From: Sphingopyxis panaciterrulae
Lineage (GTDB): Bacteria > Pseudomonadota > Alphaproteobacteria > Sphingomonadales > Sphingomonadaceae
Length of the DNA stretch: 64,000 nucleotides
Direction: 5' to 3'
Assembly (NCBI RefSeq): GCF_014199295.1
Contig: NZ_JACIJH010000003.1
Location: 62,001 to 126,000, forward strand
Made by a program: the position numbers and the translations under genes
The notes under the pieces: generated by a model
What the model was told of the DNA's origin: nothing
Seen by the model: only the letters and a program-made list of their open reading frames with translations
The model's database searches: none
In this document: one piece after another, positions 27,806-37,630 of the stretch
Position numbering within the stretch: the first letter of the stretch is position 1
How the letters are laid out: each line of letters starts with the position of its first letter

Positions 27806-28975
27806 ATGCGCGCCACCCCCGATTTCGATTTCGCGCTCGGCGAAACCGCCGATATGATCCGCGAGACCACCGCTCGCTTCGCCGACGAAAAGATCGCTCC
27901 GCTCGCCGACCGCGCCGACCGCGAGGACTGGTTTCCGCGCGATGAATTGTGGACGGCAATGGGCGAACTCGGCCTCCACGGCATCACGGTCGAGGAGCAA
28001 TGGGGCGGACTCGGGCTCGGCTATCTGGAACATGTCATCGCGGTCGAGGAAGTGTCGCGAGCTTCGGGCGCGATCGGCCTCAGCTATGGTGCGCACTCGA
28101 ACCTGTGCGTCAACCAGATCCGCCGCTGGGGCAATGAAGAGCAGAAGGCGAAATATCTCCCGAAACTGATCAGCGGCGAGCATGTCGGCAGCCTCGCCAT
28201 GTCCGAAGCCGGCGCGGGCAGCGACGTCGTGTCGATGAAGCTGAAGGCCGAGAAGGTACAGGGCGGCTACGTCCTCAACGGCACGAAATTCTGGATCACC
28301 AACGCGAGCCATGCCGACACGCTGGTCGTCTATGCCAAGACCAGCCCCGAAGCGGGATCGCGCGGCATCACCGCCTTCCTGATCGAGAAGGACATGCCGG
28401 GTTTCGCCATCGGGCAAAAGATCGACAAGGTGGGGATGCGCGGCTCACCCACCGCCGAGCTCGTGTTCACCGACTGCGAAGTCGGCGAGGAACAGATCAT
28501 GGGTCCGGAGAATGGCGGCGTCGGCGTGCTGATGTCGGGGCTCGATTATGAGCGCGTCGTCCTCGCGGGGCTTCAACTCGGCATCATGCAGGCCTGCCTC
28601 GATACCGTCATTCCCTATGTCCGCGAGCGCAAGCAGTTCGGCAAGCCGATCGGCTCGTTCCAACTCATGCAGGCGAAGGTCGCCGACATGTATGTCGCGC
28701 TGCAGTCGGCGCGATCCTATGTCTATAATGTCGCCAAGGCTTGCGACGCGGGGCGGACGACGCGCTTCGACGCCGCGGGCGCGATCCTGCTCGCAAGCGA
28801 GAGCGCGGTGAAGGTCGCGGGCGAGGCGATCCAGGCGCTCGGTGGCGCGGGTTACACGAAGGACTGGCCGGTCGAGCGTTACTGGCGCGACGCCAAGCTG
28901 CTCGACATCGGCGCGGGGACGAACGAGATCCGCCGGATGCTGATCGGGCGCGAGTTGATCGGCGCCGGCGCGTGA
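27806..28975 (+). CDS. ivd: isovaleryl-CoA dehydrogenase
   Basis: FAD enzyme oxidising isovaleryl-CoA to 3-methylcrotonyl-CoA, the third step of leucine breakdown. The 389-residue sequence has the acyl-CoA dehydrogenase motifs [11 protein letters not shown] and [11 protein letters not shown]. Two marks point to the isovaleryl type: a glutamate in [11 protein letters not shown], where this subfamily keeps its catalytic base, and [11 protein letters not shown] in place of the usual Tyr-Glu-Gly base near the C-terminus. Methylcrotonyl-CoA carboxylase nearby supports the call. ATG 27806 is preceded by GAAAGG; the stop overlaps the next gene (GTGA). Confidence 0.9.
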   Translation: MRATPDFDFALGETADMIRETTARFADEKIAPLADRADREDWFPRDELWTAMGELGLHGITVEEQWGGLGLGYLEHVIAVEEVSRASGAIGLSYGAHSNLCVNQIRRWGNEEQKAKYLPKLISGEHVGSLAMSEAGAGSDVVSMKLKAEKVQGGYVLNGTKFWITNASHADTLVVYAKTSPEAGSRGITAFLIEKDMPGFAIGQKIDKVGMRGSPTAELVFTDCEVGEEQIMGPENGGVGVLMSGLDYERVVLAGLQLGIMQACLDTVIPYVRERKQFGKPIGSFQLMQAKVADMYVALQSARSYVYNVAKACDAGRTTRFDAAGAILLASESAVKVAGEAIQALGGAGYTKDWPVERYWRDAKLLDIGAGTNEIRRMLIGRELIGAGA

Positions 28976-29322
28976 TCTGGCTCTGGCTGTCGGCCGGAGC
29001 GATGACGACCGCCGCCTTCGTGCATTCGGTCCTCGGGACGCGGCGACTGATCGTGCCGTTGCTGCAGATGCGCGAGGGCGTGCTGGGCGACGCCTTGGTT
29101 CGCAGCATCCTGCGTTTCGCCTGGCATGCGACGTCCGTGCTGATGCTGGTCTCGGCCGCCGCGGTTGCCTGGCCGGGAACGCCGAAGCCGCTGATCGCCG
29201 TGATCGGCGGCGCCTGGCTCGCAACCGGCCTGTTCAACGCGGCCTATACGCGGGGGCGCCACATCGCCTGGCCGGTGCTGAGCGCGGCGGGCCTGTTCGC
29301 GCTGATCGGGGCCGGCTCATGA
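28972..29322 (+). CDS. small hypothetical membrane protein
   Basis: A 116-residue protein starting with a GTG that overlaps the ivd stop codon (GTGA). It shows about four hydrophobic stretches ([62 protein letters not shown]), so it is an integral membrane protein. No family recognised. Stop-start overlaps at both ends mean it is translated with ivd and the next small gene. Confidence 0.72.
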   Translation: MIWLWLSAGAMTTAAFVHSVLGTRRLIVPLLQMREGVLGDALVRSILRFAWHATSVLMLVSAAAVAWPGTPKPLIAVIGGAWLATGLFNAAYTRGRHIAWPVLSAAGLFALIGAGS

Positions 29323-29606
29323 GTGACACGCTGCTCGACGCGCTGCAATATTATGGCGCCGGCGCCGCGACGCTGGCGGCGCTGCTCGTCTCGCTGAACC
29401 TCGGGCGGCGCTGGACCGGCTGGGCGTTCGTGATCTTCGTCACCAGCAGCATCGCGCTGATCGCATGGGGCTTCCTCCAGTCCGACAGCGAAGGCATCGG
29501 ATGGCAGAATATCGCGCTGCTGATCATCAACTGCGTCGGCGTCTATCGCTACCTGATCCTGAAGGAAAAGCCGCCGGCGGCGCCCGGCGACGGCGGGACG
29601 GACTGA
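29319..29606 (+). CDS. small hypothetical membrane protein
   Basis: A 95-residue protein with three hydrophobic segments (about 12-25, 33-50 and 64-79) and a charged, Pro/Gly-rich C-terminus. Its ATG overlaps the previous stop (ATGA). No family recognised. With its neighbour it forms a coupled pair of small membrane proteins after ivd; they might act together, but nothing shows how. It ends 23 bases from the convergent M13 peptidase gene. Confidence 0.7.
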   Translation: MSDTLLDALQYYGAGAATLAALLVSLNLGRRWTGWAFVIFVTSSIALIAWGFLQSDSEGIGWQNIALLIINCVGVYRYLILKEKPPAAPGDGGTD

Positions 29607-29628
29607 CCGCCCCGCCATGCTCCGTGGA

Positions 29629-31716
29629 TCAACCCCAGACGCGAACGCGCTTTTCGGGTGGCAGGTAGAGCGCGTCGCCTTCCTTGACGTCGAACGCCTT
29701 GTACCACGCATCGAGGTTACGCACCGTCAGCGCCCGGTACATGCCCGGCGCGTGGCCGTCGGTCGCAACCTGCTGGCGCAGCGCCGCGTCGCGCGTCTTC
29801 GTCGCCCAGGTCTGGGCATAAGCAATGAAGAAACGCTGGTCGCCCGTGAAGCCGTCGATTACCGGCGCCTCCTTGCCGCCCAGCGACGCGCGATAGGCGT
29901 CATAGGCCGCCTGAAGCCCTGCGACGTCGGCGATATTCTCCCCCAGCGTCAGCTTGCCGTTCACCGCGAGGTCCGGGAAAGGCTTATACTGGTCAAACTG
30001 GTCGGCAAGCGCCGTCCCCGCTTCCTCGAACTTCTTGAGATCCGCCGCAGTCCACCAGTTGCGCAGCGCACCGGTCGAATCGAACGCCGCGCCGTTATTG
30101 TCGAAGCTGTGGCTGATCTCGTGACCGATGACCGCCCCGATCGCGCCGTAATTATAGGCGGGATCGGCCTGAGGATTGAAGAAGGGCGGCTGCAGGATCG
30201 CAGCCGGGAAGTTAAGCGCATTCTGCACCGGCAGATTGACCGCGTTGACGGTCTGCGGCGTCATCCACCACTCGGCACGGTCCATCGGCTTGCCGATCTT
30301 GGCAAGCTGGTGCGCATATTCGGCCTTCTGCCCCGCGATCTCGTTCGCATAGGCGCTGTTGGCGGCGACGCTGTAGCTCCCATAGTCGCGCCACGTCTCC
30401 GGATAGCCGACGCCGACGACGATGGTCTCGACCTTCTTCAGCGCTTCCTTCTTGGTTTCGGGCGCCATCCAGTCGATCGTGTTGACGCGCTTGGCAAAGG
30501 CCGCCTTGATCCCGTCGACCATGTCGCTGACCTCGGCCTTGGCCGAGGCGGGGAAATATTTCTCGGCATAGGCGCGGCCCACCGCGTCGCCGAGATAGGT
30601 GTCGAGCGCCGCGAGCGCCCGCTTGTCACGGCTGCGCTGCTGCGGCGTGCCCGCAAGCCGCGTGCCATAGAAAGCGAAATGGGCGTTGTCGATCGCGCTC
30701 GGCAGCACGTCGGCATGGCTGTTGATCTGGTGGAAGGTCAGCCAGTCCTTCCAGGTGTCGAGCGGCTGCGACGCGACGAGCGCCGACAGGCCGGTGATCG
30801 CGCCCGGATGATAGGCCGCGACCTTCGACGCGCCGTCGAGCTGCGCCGCCGCGAAGAAGGCCGGCCAGTCGATGCCCGGCGCCTTCTTCGCAAAGTCGTC
30901 CCTGGCCCAGACCGTCGCGGATTTGGTGAAATCCTCGCTCTCTTCGCGCGTCGCGTGCGCCTTGGCGATCTTCATTTCGAGGTCATAGACGCGCGCCGCC
31001 TTCGCATCGGCATCGGCGATGCCCGCAGCGGTCAGCAGCTTGGCGATATAGGCCTTATAATCGTCGCGGATGCCCGCCATCTTCGGGTCGGACGACAGAT
31101 AATATTCGCGCTCGGGCAGACCGAGGCCGCCTTGCAGCATATAGGGCAGCACCTCGCCCGGCGTCGCCAGACCCTGCGTCACGAAGATGCCGAAAAGATT
31201 TTCGGTGCGATAGTCGGTCGCATTGAGCGGATCGACGTCGGCGCGGACCTGCTCGCCCAGCACCTTCGACAGCGCGGTCTTGTCGGCGATCGCATCGAAG
31301 CGCGCAAGGTCCGCCTGCACCGGTTTCATGCCCGCTGCGTCGATCGCCTTCGTGTCGATATAGGCCTTGTAGAAATTGGCGATGCGGGCCTGGTCGCTGC
31401 CCTTGTCGACCGGCCCCTTGACGATCGAATCGATCAGTTCGCGGTTGCGTTTCTCGGTTTCGAGGAAGGCCGTGTAGAAAGCGCCGGTCGACGCACGATC
31501 GGCCGGGATTTCCGTCGTCTTCTGCCAGTTTCCGTTCGCATAGGCATAGAAGTCGTTGCCCGGCTTCACGCCCGTGTCCATCGCGGCCTTGTTGATGCCG
31601 AGCTCGGTGCCGAGAGTATAGGTGGCCGACGACTTGTCCTTGCCGCTCGAGCAGGCGATGGGCCCGGCCAGCGCGGTGGCGGCGGACAGGAGGACGATGA
31701 GAGCGGCTTTTTTCAT
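29629..31716 (-). CDS. M13 family zinc metallopeptidase (neprilysin-like), secreted
   Basis: A 695-residue extracytoplasmic endopeptidase. A signal peptide with lipobox-like end (LSAATALAGPIACSS) is followed by the M13 N domain from GVKPGNDFYAYANGNW, and the catalytic C-terminal domain with IGHEISHSFDNNG (HExxH), LGENIADVAG (third zinc ligand Glu and Asp) and the terminal CxxW-free YLPPEKRVRVWG ending. The substrate is unknown; M13 enzymes cleave short peptides. ATG 31716 has a GAGG ribosome site. It is divergent from mccB. Confidence 0.92.
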   Translation of the reverse strand: MKKAALIVLLSAATALAGPIACSSGKDKSSATYTLGTELGINKAAMDTGVKPGNDFYAYANGNWQKTTEIPADRASTGAFYTAFLETEKRNRELIDSIVKGPVDKGSDQARIANFYKAYIDTKAIDAAGMKPVQADLARFDAIADKTALSKVLGEQVRADVDPLNATDYRTENLFGIFVTQGLATPGEVLPYMLQGGLGLPEREYYLSSDPKMAGIRDDYKAYIAKLLTAAGIADADAKAARVYDLEMKIAKAHATREESEDFTKSATVWARDDFAKKAPGIDWPAFFAAAQLDGASKVAAYHPGAITGLSALVASQPLDTWKDWLTFHQINSHADVLPSAIDNAHFAFYGTRLAGTPQQRSRDKRALAALDTYLGDAVGRAYAEKYFPASAKAEVSDMVDGIKAAFAKRVNTIDWMAPETKKEALKKVETIVVGVGYPETWRDYGSYSVAANSAYANEIAGQKAEYAHQLAKIGKPMDRAEWWMTPQTVNAVNLPVQNALNFPAAILQPPFFNPQADPAYNYGAIGAVIGHEISHSFDNNGAAFDSTGALRNWWTAADLKKFEEAGTALADQFDQYKPFPDLAVNGKLTLGENIADVAGLQAAYDAYRASLGGKEAPVIDGFTGDQRFFIAYAQTWATKTRDAALRQQVATDGHAPGMYRALTVRNLDAWYKAFDVKEGDALYLPPEKRVRVWG

Positions 31717-31860
31717 GGGCAGGAACCTCAATGTCTGGAATTGTGCGATGGGGAATAGGCCTGTGACGATCCGGTTTCAATGCCAACCATTTTCGGCCTG
31801 CGACGCTTTTCAATCGACAGGCGGCCGTCTAACCCGCAGCCAACAACAGGAGAGACGTCA

Positions 31861-33459
31861 GTGAGCGCACCGGTCCTGCAAACCATGATCCAGCCGGAAA
31901 GCGAGGGCTTTCACGCCAATGCCGCGCACAACCGGGCGCTGAGGGACGAGTTGTACGCGCGGGTCGCCGAAGCCGCGCTCGGCGGTAACGCGAAGTCGCG
32001 CGAGCGACACACCAGCCGTGGCAAGCTGCTCCCACGCGAGCGGGTCGAGCGGCTGCTCGACCCCGGTTCACCCTTTCTCGAGATCGGTCAGCTTGCTGCC
32101 TGCGATATGTATGAGGGTGCGGTTCCGGGCGCCGGGATGATCGCCGGAATCGGCCGCGTGTCGGGCCGGCAGGCGATGATCGTCTGCAACGACGCGACGG
32201 TGAAGGGCGGCACCTATTATCCGATGACGGTGAAGAAGCATCTTCGCGCGCAGGAGATCGCCGAGGCGAACCGCCTGCCCTGCATCTACCTCGTCGACAG
32301 CGGCGGCGCGAACCTGCCGCATCAGGCCGAGGTATTTCCCGACCGCGACCATTTCGGGCGCATCTTCTTCAATCAGGCCAACATGTCGGCGAAGCGCATC
32401 CCGCAGATCGCGTGCGTGATGGGAAGCTGCACCGCGGGCGGTGCCTATGTTCCCGCGATGAGCGACGAGACGGTGATCGTCCGTAATCAGGGTACGATCT
32501 TCCTCGCCGGCCCGCCGCTGGTGAAGGCGGCGACGGGCGAGGAGATCAGCGCCGAGGATCTCGGCGGCGGCGACCTGCATGCCAGGAAATCGGGCGTCGT
32601 CGACCATCTTGCCGAGAATGACGAACATGCCCTGACGATCGTCCGCGACATCGTTTCGACCTTCGGCGTCGAAAACGGGTTCGAGGTGGCAATGAAGGAC
32701 CCGCGCCCGCCCAAATATAATGCCGAAGATCTCTACGGCATCATCCCGCAGGACGTGCGCGCGCCCTATGACGTGCACGAAGTCATCGCGCGGATCGTCG
32801 ACGGCAGCGAGTTCCACGAGTTCAAGGCGGCCTATGGCGCGACGCTTGTCTGCGGCTTCGCGCATATCTGGGGCATCCCGGTCGCGATCCTCGCGAACAA
32901 TGGCGTGTTGTTCAGCGAAAGCGCGGTCAAGGGCGCGCATTTCATCGAACTGGCGCAGCAGCGGCGCATCCCCCTGCTCTTCCTCCAGAATATCAGCGGC
33001 TTCATGGTCGGCGGCAAATATGAGGCCGAGGGGATCGCCAAGCATGGCGCGAAGCTGGTGACCGCGGTCGCCACGGCAACGGTGCCGAAGATCACCGTGC
33101 TGATCGGCGGCAGCTTCGGCGCGGGCAATTACGGCATGTGCGGACGCGCTTACTCCCCGCGCTTCCTCTTCACCTGGCCCAATGCGCGGATCAGCGTGAT
33201 GGGCGGCGAGCAGGCGGCGTCGGTGCTGGCAACCGTCCACCGCGACGCCGACACATGGACGCCGGAGGAGGCCGAAGCGTTCAAGGCGCCGATCCGCCAG
33301 GCCTATGAGGATGAAGGCAACCCCTATCACGCCACCGCGCGCCTGTGGGACGACGGGATCATCGCCCCCGCGCAGACGCGCGACGTGCTGGGGCTGGCCT
33401 TCGCCGCGACGCTGAACGCTCCGGTCGAGGATCGCGGCTTCGGCGTGTTCAGGATGTGA
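31861..33459 (+). CDS. mccB: methylcrotonyl-CoA carboxylase carboxyltransferase (beta) subunit
   Basis: Transfers CO2 from carboxybiotin to 3-methylcrotonyl-CoA in leucine breakdown. The 532-residue protein has the carboxyltransferase N- and C-terminal crotonase-like halves ([20 protein letters not shown] and [17 protein letters not shown]), which are the usual MCC-beta signatures, and [18 protein letters not shown]. The GTG at 31861 has a strong AGGAGAG site. The partner mccA lies downstream, separated only by an NTF2-like gene. Confidence 0.93.
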   Translation: MSAPVLQTMIQPESEGFHANAAHNRALRDELYARVAEAALGGNAKSRERHTSRGKLLPRERVERLLDPGSPFLEIGQLAACDMYEGAVPGAGMIAGIGRVSGRQAMIVCNDATVKGGTYYPMTVKKHLRAQEIAEANRLPCIYLVDSGGANLPHQAEVFPDRDHFGRIFFNQANMSAKRIPQIACVMGSCTAGGAYVPAMSDETVIVRNQGTIFLAGPPLVKAATGEEISAEDLGGGDLHARKSGVVDHLAENDEHALTIVRDIVSTFGVENGFEVAMKDPRPPKYNAEDLYGIIPQDVRAPYDVHEVIARIVDGSEFHEFKAAYGATLVCGFAHIWGIPVAILANNGVLFSESAVKGAHFIELAQQRRIPLLFLQNISGFMVGGKYEAEGIAKHGAKLVTAVATATVPKITVLIGGSFGAGNYGMCGRAYSPRFLFTWPNARISVMGGEQAASVLATVHRDADTWTPEEAEAFKAPIRQAYEDEGNPYHATARLWDDGIIAPAQTRDVLGLAFAATLNAPVEDRGFGVFRM

Positions 33460-33470
33460 AGGGACGGACG

Positions 33471-33947
33471 ATGTATCTCAAAACGATTTTTGCACTCGCG
33501 CTATGCGCTGCCACGCCCGCCTTCGCGCAGCATGAGAAGCACGGCGCCGATGCTGAAGCGCAGGCCGTGCTCGATACCGTTGATCGCATGTTCGACGCTC
33601 TTGCCGCCAAGGACCCCTCGGCGATGGCAGCCGTCACGATCGCCGACGGGCGTGCGACGGCTGCGACCATCGGCGCCGACGGCAAGGAAAAGCTGCACTT
33701 CAGCACCTGGAGCGAATTCGCCGGCCGCCTGCCCGGTATCCCGGGCGCCCCGGTCGAAAAGCTGGTCGATCCCCACGTCCATGTCGAGGGGCCGATCGCG
33801 ATGATATGGTCGCCCTATGTCTTCATGCTCGACGGAAAATTGTCGCACTGCGGCGTCAATCACGTCGACCTGGTGAAGCAGAACGGGGCTTGGCGCGTCC
33901 TCAATATCACCTGGACGCAGCGCAAAACGGGATGTCCGGGGCAATGA
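33471..33947 (+). CDS. exported NTF2-like protein
   Basis: A 158-residue protein with a clear signal peptide (MYLKTIFALALCAATPAFA, cleavage before QHEK) and an NTF2/SnoaL-like cone fold (VLDTVDRMFDALAAKDPSAM opening, NHVDLVKQNGAWRVLNITWT at the end). It is a periplasmic protein of unknown function lodged between the two carboxylase subunits; its stop overlaps the mccA start (ATGA). Such placement is often seen without known reason. Not an enzyme of leucine breakdown as far as family knowledge goes. Confidence 0.82.
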   Translation: MYLKTIFALALCAATPAFAQHEKHGADAEAQAVLDTVDRMFDALAAKDPSAMAAVTIADGRATAATIGADGKEKLHFSTWSEFAGRLPGIPGAPVEKLVDPHVHVEGPIAMIWSPYVFMLDGKLSHCGVNHVDLVKQNGAWRVLNITWTQRKTGCPGQ

Positions 33948-35782
33948 TCCAATCCCTCCTCATCGCCAATCGCGGCGAGATCGCCTGCCGTATCATCCGC
34001 ACCGCGCGCGAGATGGGCATAAGGACCGTTGCGGTCTATTCGGATGCTGACGCCAAGGCGCTGCATGTGCGTGAGGCCGACGAGGTCGTGCACATCGGGC
34101 CGTCGCCGGCGCGCGAATCCTATCTGGTTGGTGAGAAGATCATCGCTGCGGCGAAGGCGAGCCGCGCCGCGGCAATCCATCCCGGATACGGTTTCCTGTC
34201 GGAGAATGCGGAGTTCGCGCAGGCCGTGATCGATGCCGGGCTGGTGTGGGTCGGACCGAAACCTGCGTCGATCACCGCGATGGGATTGAAAGACGCCGCC
34301 AAGACGCTGATGGCCGAGGCGGGCGTCCCTGTGACGCCGGGCTATATGGGCGCAAATCAGGACGCGACCTTCCTCGCCGAACAAGCGGCCGAGATCGGCT
34401 ATCCGGTGCTGATCAAGGCCGTCGCGGGCGGTGGCGGCAAGGGGATGCGCAAGGTCGATGCGGCGGCCGACTTCGCCGACGCGCTCGCCTCGTGCCAGCG
34501 CGAGGCGACGGCGTCGTTCGGCAACGACCATGTGCTGATCGAGAAATATATCCTGACCCCGCGCCATATCGAGGTACAGGTATTCGGCGACACCCATGGC
34601 AATGTCGTCCACCTGTTCGAGCGCGACTGTTCGCTGCAGCGCCGCCACCAGAAGGTGATCGAGGAAGCCCCCGCTCCCGGCATGAACGAGGTGACCCGCG
34701 CCGAACTGTGCGCCGCCGCGGTGCGCGCCGCGAAGGCGGTCGATTATGTCGGCGCGGGGACGATCGAGTTCATCGCCGATGCGTCCGAAGGCCTGCGCGC
34801 CGACCGCATCTGGTTCATGGAAATGAACACGCGGCTACAGGTCGAGCATCCGGTGACGGAAGAGATCACCGGCGTCGATCTGGTCGAATGGCAGCTTCGC
34901 GTCGCGAGCGGCGAGCCGCTGCCGCTGGCGCAGGACGAGCTGGCGATCGATGGGTGGGCGATGGAGGCGCGCCTTTATGCGGAAGATCCAGCGAAGGGCT
35001 TCCTGCCCTCGACCGGCGCGCTGGAGCTGTTCCAGCTTCCCGAGGATTTCGGCCGCGTCGATACCGGCGTTCATGAAGGCACCGAAGTATCGCCTTTCTA
35101 TGACCCGATGATCGCCAAACTCATCGCGCATGGCGAGACCCGCGACGAAGCGCGCGAAACGCTGTCAGAGATGCTGGAGGATAGCGCGGTCTGGCCGGTG
35201 AAAACCAATTCGGCCTTCCTGATCCGCGCGCTCGATCACCCTGATTTCGTCGCGGGTAAGGTCGATACCGGACTGATCGGCCGCGATGGCGACGCGATGA
35301 CGGCCGAGCCCGAGCCGTCGCCGCAAGCGCTGACCAACGCGGCGATGGCGATGGTGCCGCGCTCGCTCCAAGCAGGCTTCCGGCTCAATGCGCCCGATGT
35401 CCGCACCACTCCCTTTCTGCTCGACGGCAAGCGCGTCGATGTCGCACTCCACGGTCCCGGAACCGACGAACCGGCATCCGCCATGCTCGTCGCCGAGAGC
35501 GGCTCGGTCTGGCAATTGTCGCCGTGGCGCGCCGTAGGCGCCGCCGGAAGTGTCGCAGGCGACGGCGCGATTCTGTCGCCGATGCCCGGCAAGATCATCG
35601 CGGTGGACGTATCCGCCGGTGATGCGGTGACCAAGGGGCAGAGGCTGCTGACGCTCGAGGCGATGAAGATGGAGCATACGCTCACCGCGCCCTTCGACGG
35701 AATCGTCGCCGAACTCAACGCATCGCCCGGCGAGCAGGTGCAGGTCGAGGCGCTGCTGGCGCGGATCGAGGCGGCGGAATGA
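33944..35782 (+). CDS. mccA: methylcrotonyl-CoA carboxylase biotin-containing (alpha) subunit
   Basis: Biotin carboxylase plus biotin carrier subunit of the leucine-degradation carboxylase. The 612-residue protein has the biotin carboxylase domain ([17 protein letters not shown] at the start, ATP-grasp loop [26 protein letters not shown]) and a C-terminal biotinyl domain with EAMKMEH, biotinylated Lys575. I choose ATG 33944, which overlaps the upstream stop (ATGA), over an ATG four codons earlier. The next gene overlaps its stop. Confidence 0.94.
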   Translation: MIQSLLIANRGEIACRIIRTAREMGIRTVAVYSDADAKALHVREADEVVHIGPSPARESYLVGEKIIAAAKASRAAAIHPGYGFLSENAEFAQAVIDAGLVWVGPKPASITAMGLKDAAKTLMAEAGVPVTPGYMGANQDATFLAEQAAEIGYPVLIKAVAGGGGKGMRKVDAAADFADALASCQREATASFGNDHVLIEKYILTPRHIEVQVFGDTHGNVVHLFERDCSLQRRHQKVIEEAPAPGMNEVTRAELCAAAVRAAKAVDYVGAGTIEFIADASEGLRADRIWFMEMNTRLQVEHPVTEEITGVDLVEWQLRVASGEPLPLAQDELAIDGWAMEARLYAEDPAKGFLPSTGALELFQLPEDFGRVDTGVHEGTEVSPFYDPMIAKLIAHGETRDEARETLSEMLEDSAVWPVKTNSAFLIRALDHPDFVAGKVDTGLIGRDGDAMTAEPEPSPQALTNAAMAMVPRSLQAGFRLNAPDVRTTPFLLDGKRVDVALHGPGTDEPASAMLVAESGSVWQLSPWRAVGAAGSVAGDGAILSPMPGKIIAVDVSAGDAVTKGQRLLTLEAMKMEHTLTAPFDGIVAELNASPGEQVQVEALLARIEAAE

Positions 35783-36237
35783 GCGAACTCATCCTGCGCG
35801 ATGCGACGCGGGCGGACCTGTCCGCCATCCTCGCGATGCTTGCCGAGGAGACCATCCCGCCAGACCGCAAGGCAGACCCCGGCGACCCGCGCTATCTGGC
35901 GGCGTTCGATGCGATCGAGGCCGATCCCAACCAGCGCCTGATCGCCGCCGAACTGGACGGCCGCGTCGTCGGCACGATGCAACTCGGCTTTCTGCCGGGC
36001 CTATCCTTCGTCGGAAGCTGGCGCGGACTGATCGAAGCGGTGCGTATCGTCGGCGACCTGCGCGGCCAGCGGCTCGGCGAGCGGATGATCCTGTGGGCGG
36101 TCGACCAGTGCCGCGCGCGCGATTGCAAGCTGGTCCAGCTCACTTCGTCGGCGAGCCGCACCGACGCGCACCGCTTTTACGCCCGGCTCGGCTTCGTCCA
36201 GAGCCATGTCGGCATGAAACTGCATCTGAGGGACTGA
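35779..36237 (+). CDS. GNAT family N-acetyltransferase
   Basis: A 152-residue acetyl-CoA dependent acetyltransferase: strand [14 protein letters not shown], the acetyl-CoA loop in [13 protein letters not shown] (Q/R-x-x-G-x-A/G type), and a C-terminal [14 protein letters not shown]. The acceptor is unknown. It overlaps mccA (ATGA) and is followed two bases after its stop by the MaoC gene, so it is part of the same transcription unit. Confidence 0.87.
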   Translation: MSELILRDATRADLSAILAMLAEETIPPDRKADPGDPRYLAAFDAIEADPNQRLIAAELDGRVVGTMQLGFLPGLSFVGSWRGLIEAVRIVGDLRGQRLGERMILWAVDQCRARDCKLVQLTSSASRTDAHRFYARLGFVQSHVGMKLHLRD

Positions 36238-36239
36238 CC

Positions 36240-36692
36240 ATGGCAGGCAAATTTTTCGACGAATGGCAGATCGGCGACAGCATCGCCCACGACATCCGGC
36301 GCACGGTGACCGAAACCGACAATCTGCTGTTCACCACCATGACGCACAATCCACAGCCGCTGCACCTCGACATCGAGGCGGCGAAGGCGTCGGAGTTCGG
36401 GCAGATTCTCGTCAACGGCACCTTCACCTTCAGCCTGATGGTCGGGCTGTCGGTCGGCGACACGACGCTCGGCACGCTGGTCGCCAACCTCGGTTACGAC
36501 AAGCTGGTGATGCCGAAACCTGTGTTCCTGGGCGATACGCTGCGTGCAACCAGCGAGATCATTGGTCTGAAGGAATCGCGGTCACGGCCGAATGCGGGTA
36601 TCGTGACGTTCCTGCACCGCTGCATCAACCAGCGCGAAGAGATCGTCTGCCAATGCGAACGATCGGCGCTGATAAAGAAGAAAGACGCCTGA
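36240..36692 (+). CDS. MaoC-like enoyl-CoA hydratase
   Basis: A 150-residue single-hotdog protein with the R-hydratase signature [21 protein letters not shown], containing catalytic Asp and His (N-P-x-P-x-H, about residues 37-44) and [16 protein letters not shown]. It should add water to a 2-enoyl-CoA. Its job in this cluster is probably to hydrate a methylated unsaturated dicarboxyl-CoA such as methylglutaconyl- or mesaconyl/itaconyl-CoA; which is inferred from context. The stop overlaps the CitE-like gene start (TGATG). Confidence 0.88.
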   Translation: MAGKFFDEWQIGDSIAHDIRRTVTETDNLLFTTMTHNPQPLHLDIEAAKASEFGQILVNGTFTFSLMVGLSVGDTTLGTLVANLGYDKLVMPKPVFLGDTLRATSEIIGLKESRSRPNAGIVTFLHRCINQREEIVCQCERSALIKKKDA

Positions 36693-37543
36693 TGCGCCTC
36701 CGTTCCCTGCTCTTCGTCCCCGGCGACCGCCCCGAACGTTTTGCCAAGGCGGCAACGTCGGGCGCCGATGCGATCATCCTCGACCTCGAGGATTCGGTGC
36801 CGCCCGCGAACAAGGAGGCGGCGCGCGCCGCCGTCGCCGACTATCTGGCGGGACCGCGCGAAGTGGTGACGCTGGTGCGCGTCAACCCGCTCGATGGCCA
36901 TATGACCGCCGCCGACGTCGCCGCGGTCGTCGGCGCGCGGCCCGACGCGATCATGCTGCCGAAGGCGGAGGGCGCGCCGAGCATCGCGCAACTCGACACC
37001 ATCCTGCGCAGCGAAGCGAAGGACGGCGCTTCGCTGCCCGCCATCCTGCCGATTGCGACCGAAACGCCGGCGGCGATCTTCACCCTCGGCAGCTATCGCG
37101 AAGCGAAGGACCGCCTCGTCGGCCTGACCTGGGGCGCCGAGGACCTGCCCGCGGCGATCGGCGCCGCGGCGAGCCGCGAAGCCGACGGGCGCTATACCGA
37201 GCCCTATCAGGTCGCGCGCAGCCTGACGCTGTTCGCCGCCCACGCCGCGGGCGTCGCAGCAATCGACACGGTGTTTCCGGCGATCAAGGACGAAGCGGGG
37301 CTAGCGGCCTATGCAACCCGCGCGCGGCGCGACGGTTTCACCGGCATGATGGCGATCCACCCGTCGCAGGTCGCGCCGATCAACGCCGCCTTCACCCCCT
37401 CGCCCGACGAGGTCGCGCGCGCGCAGGCGACCGTCGACGCCTTCGCCGCCAACCCCGGCGCCGGGGTGCTGCAGATCGACGGCAAGATGGTCGACGCGCC
37501 GCACCTGAAGCAGGCGCGGCATATCCTGTCGCTGGCGGACTGA
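36692..37543 (+). CDS. CitE-like CoA ester lyase (HpcH/HpaI aldolase family)
   Basis: A 283-residue TIM-barrel lyase of the CitE/Mcl family with the opening RSLLFVPGDRPERFAKA, acidic metal site DAIILDLEDSVPPANKEAAR, and AIHPSQVAPIN near the end. Members cleave citramalyl-, malyl- or methylmalyl-CoA to an acyl-CoA and a 2-oxoacid. Next to a MaoC hydratase, the pair resembles the itaconyl-CoA hydratase / citramalyl-CoA lyase route; it could also replace HMG-CoA lyase here, but that is conjecture. Its start overlaps the preceding stop. Confidence 0.85.
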   Translation: MRLRSLLFVPGDRPERFAKAATSGADAIILDLEDSVPPANKEAARAAVADYLAGPREVVTLVRVNPLDGHMTAADVAAVVGARPDAIMLPKAEGAPSIAQLDTILRSEAKDGASLPAILPIATETPAAIFTLGSYREAKDRLVGLTWGAEDLPAAIGAAASREADGRYTEPYQVARSLTLFAAHAAGVAAIDTVFPAIKDEAGLAAYATRARRDGFTGMMAIHPSQVAPINAAFTPSPDEVARAQATVDAFAANPGAGVLQIDGKMVDAPHLKQARHILSLAD

Positions 37544-37556
37544 GGTTCGATCAATA

Positions 37557-37623
37557 CCGTAGCCCTGAGCCTGTCGAAGGGCGCTTGTCAGAGAAGCACC
37601 CTTCGACAGGCTCAGGGCTACGG
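37557..37623. repeat. perfect-ended hairpin between convergent lyase and phospholipase genes
   Basis: CCGTAGCCCTGAGCCTGTCG pairs with CGACAGGCTCAGGGCTACGG with full complementarity over 20 bases plus AAGGG/CCCTT, around a short loop with TTGTC. It sits between two converging stop codons and is a plausible bidirectional terminator-like element. Related to the repeat at 6689. Confidence 0.75.
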
Positions 37624-37630
37624 TTTGTTG

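Noticed and set aside
29617-31758. Long open frame of over 700 codons on the plus strand antisense to the M13 peptidase
   Set aside because: A high-GC shadow; the minus strand contains HExxH and all M13 features.
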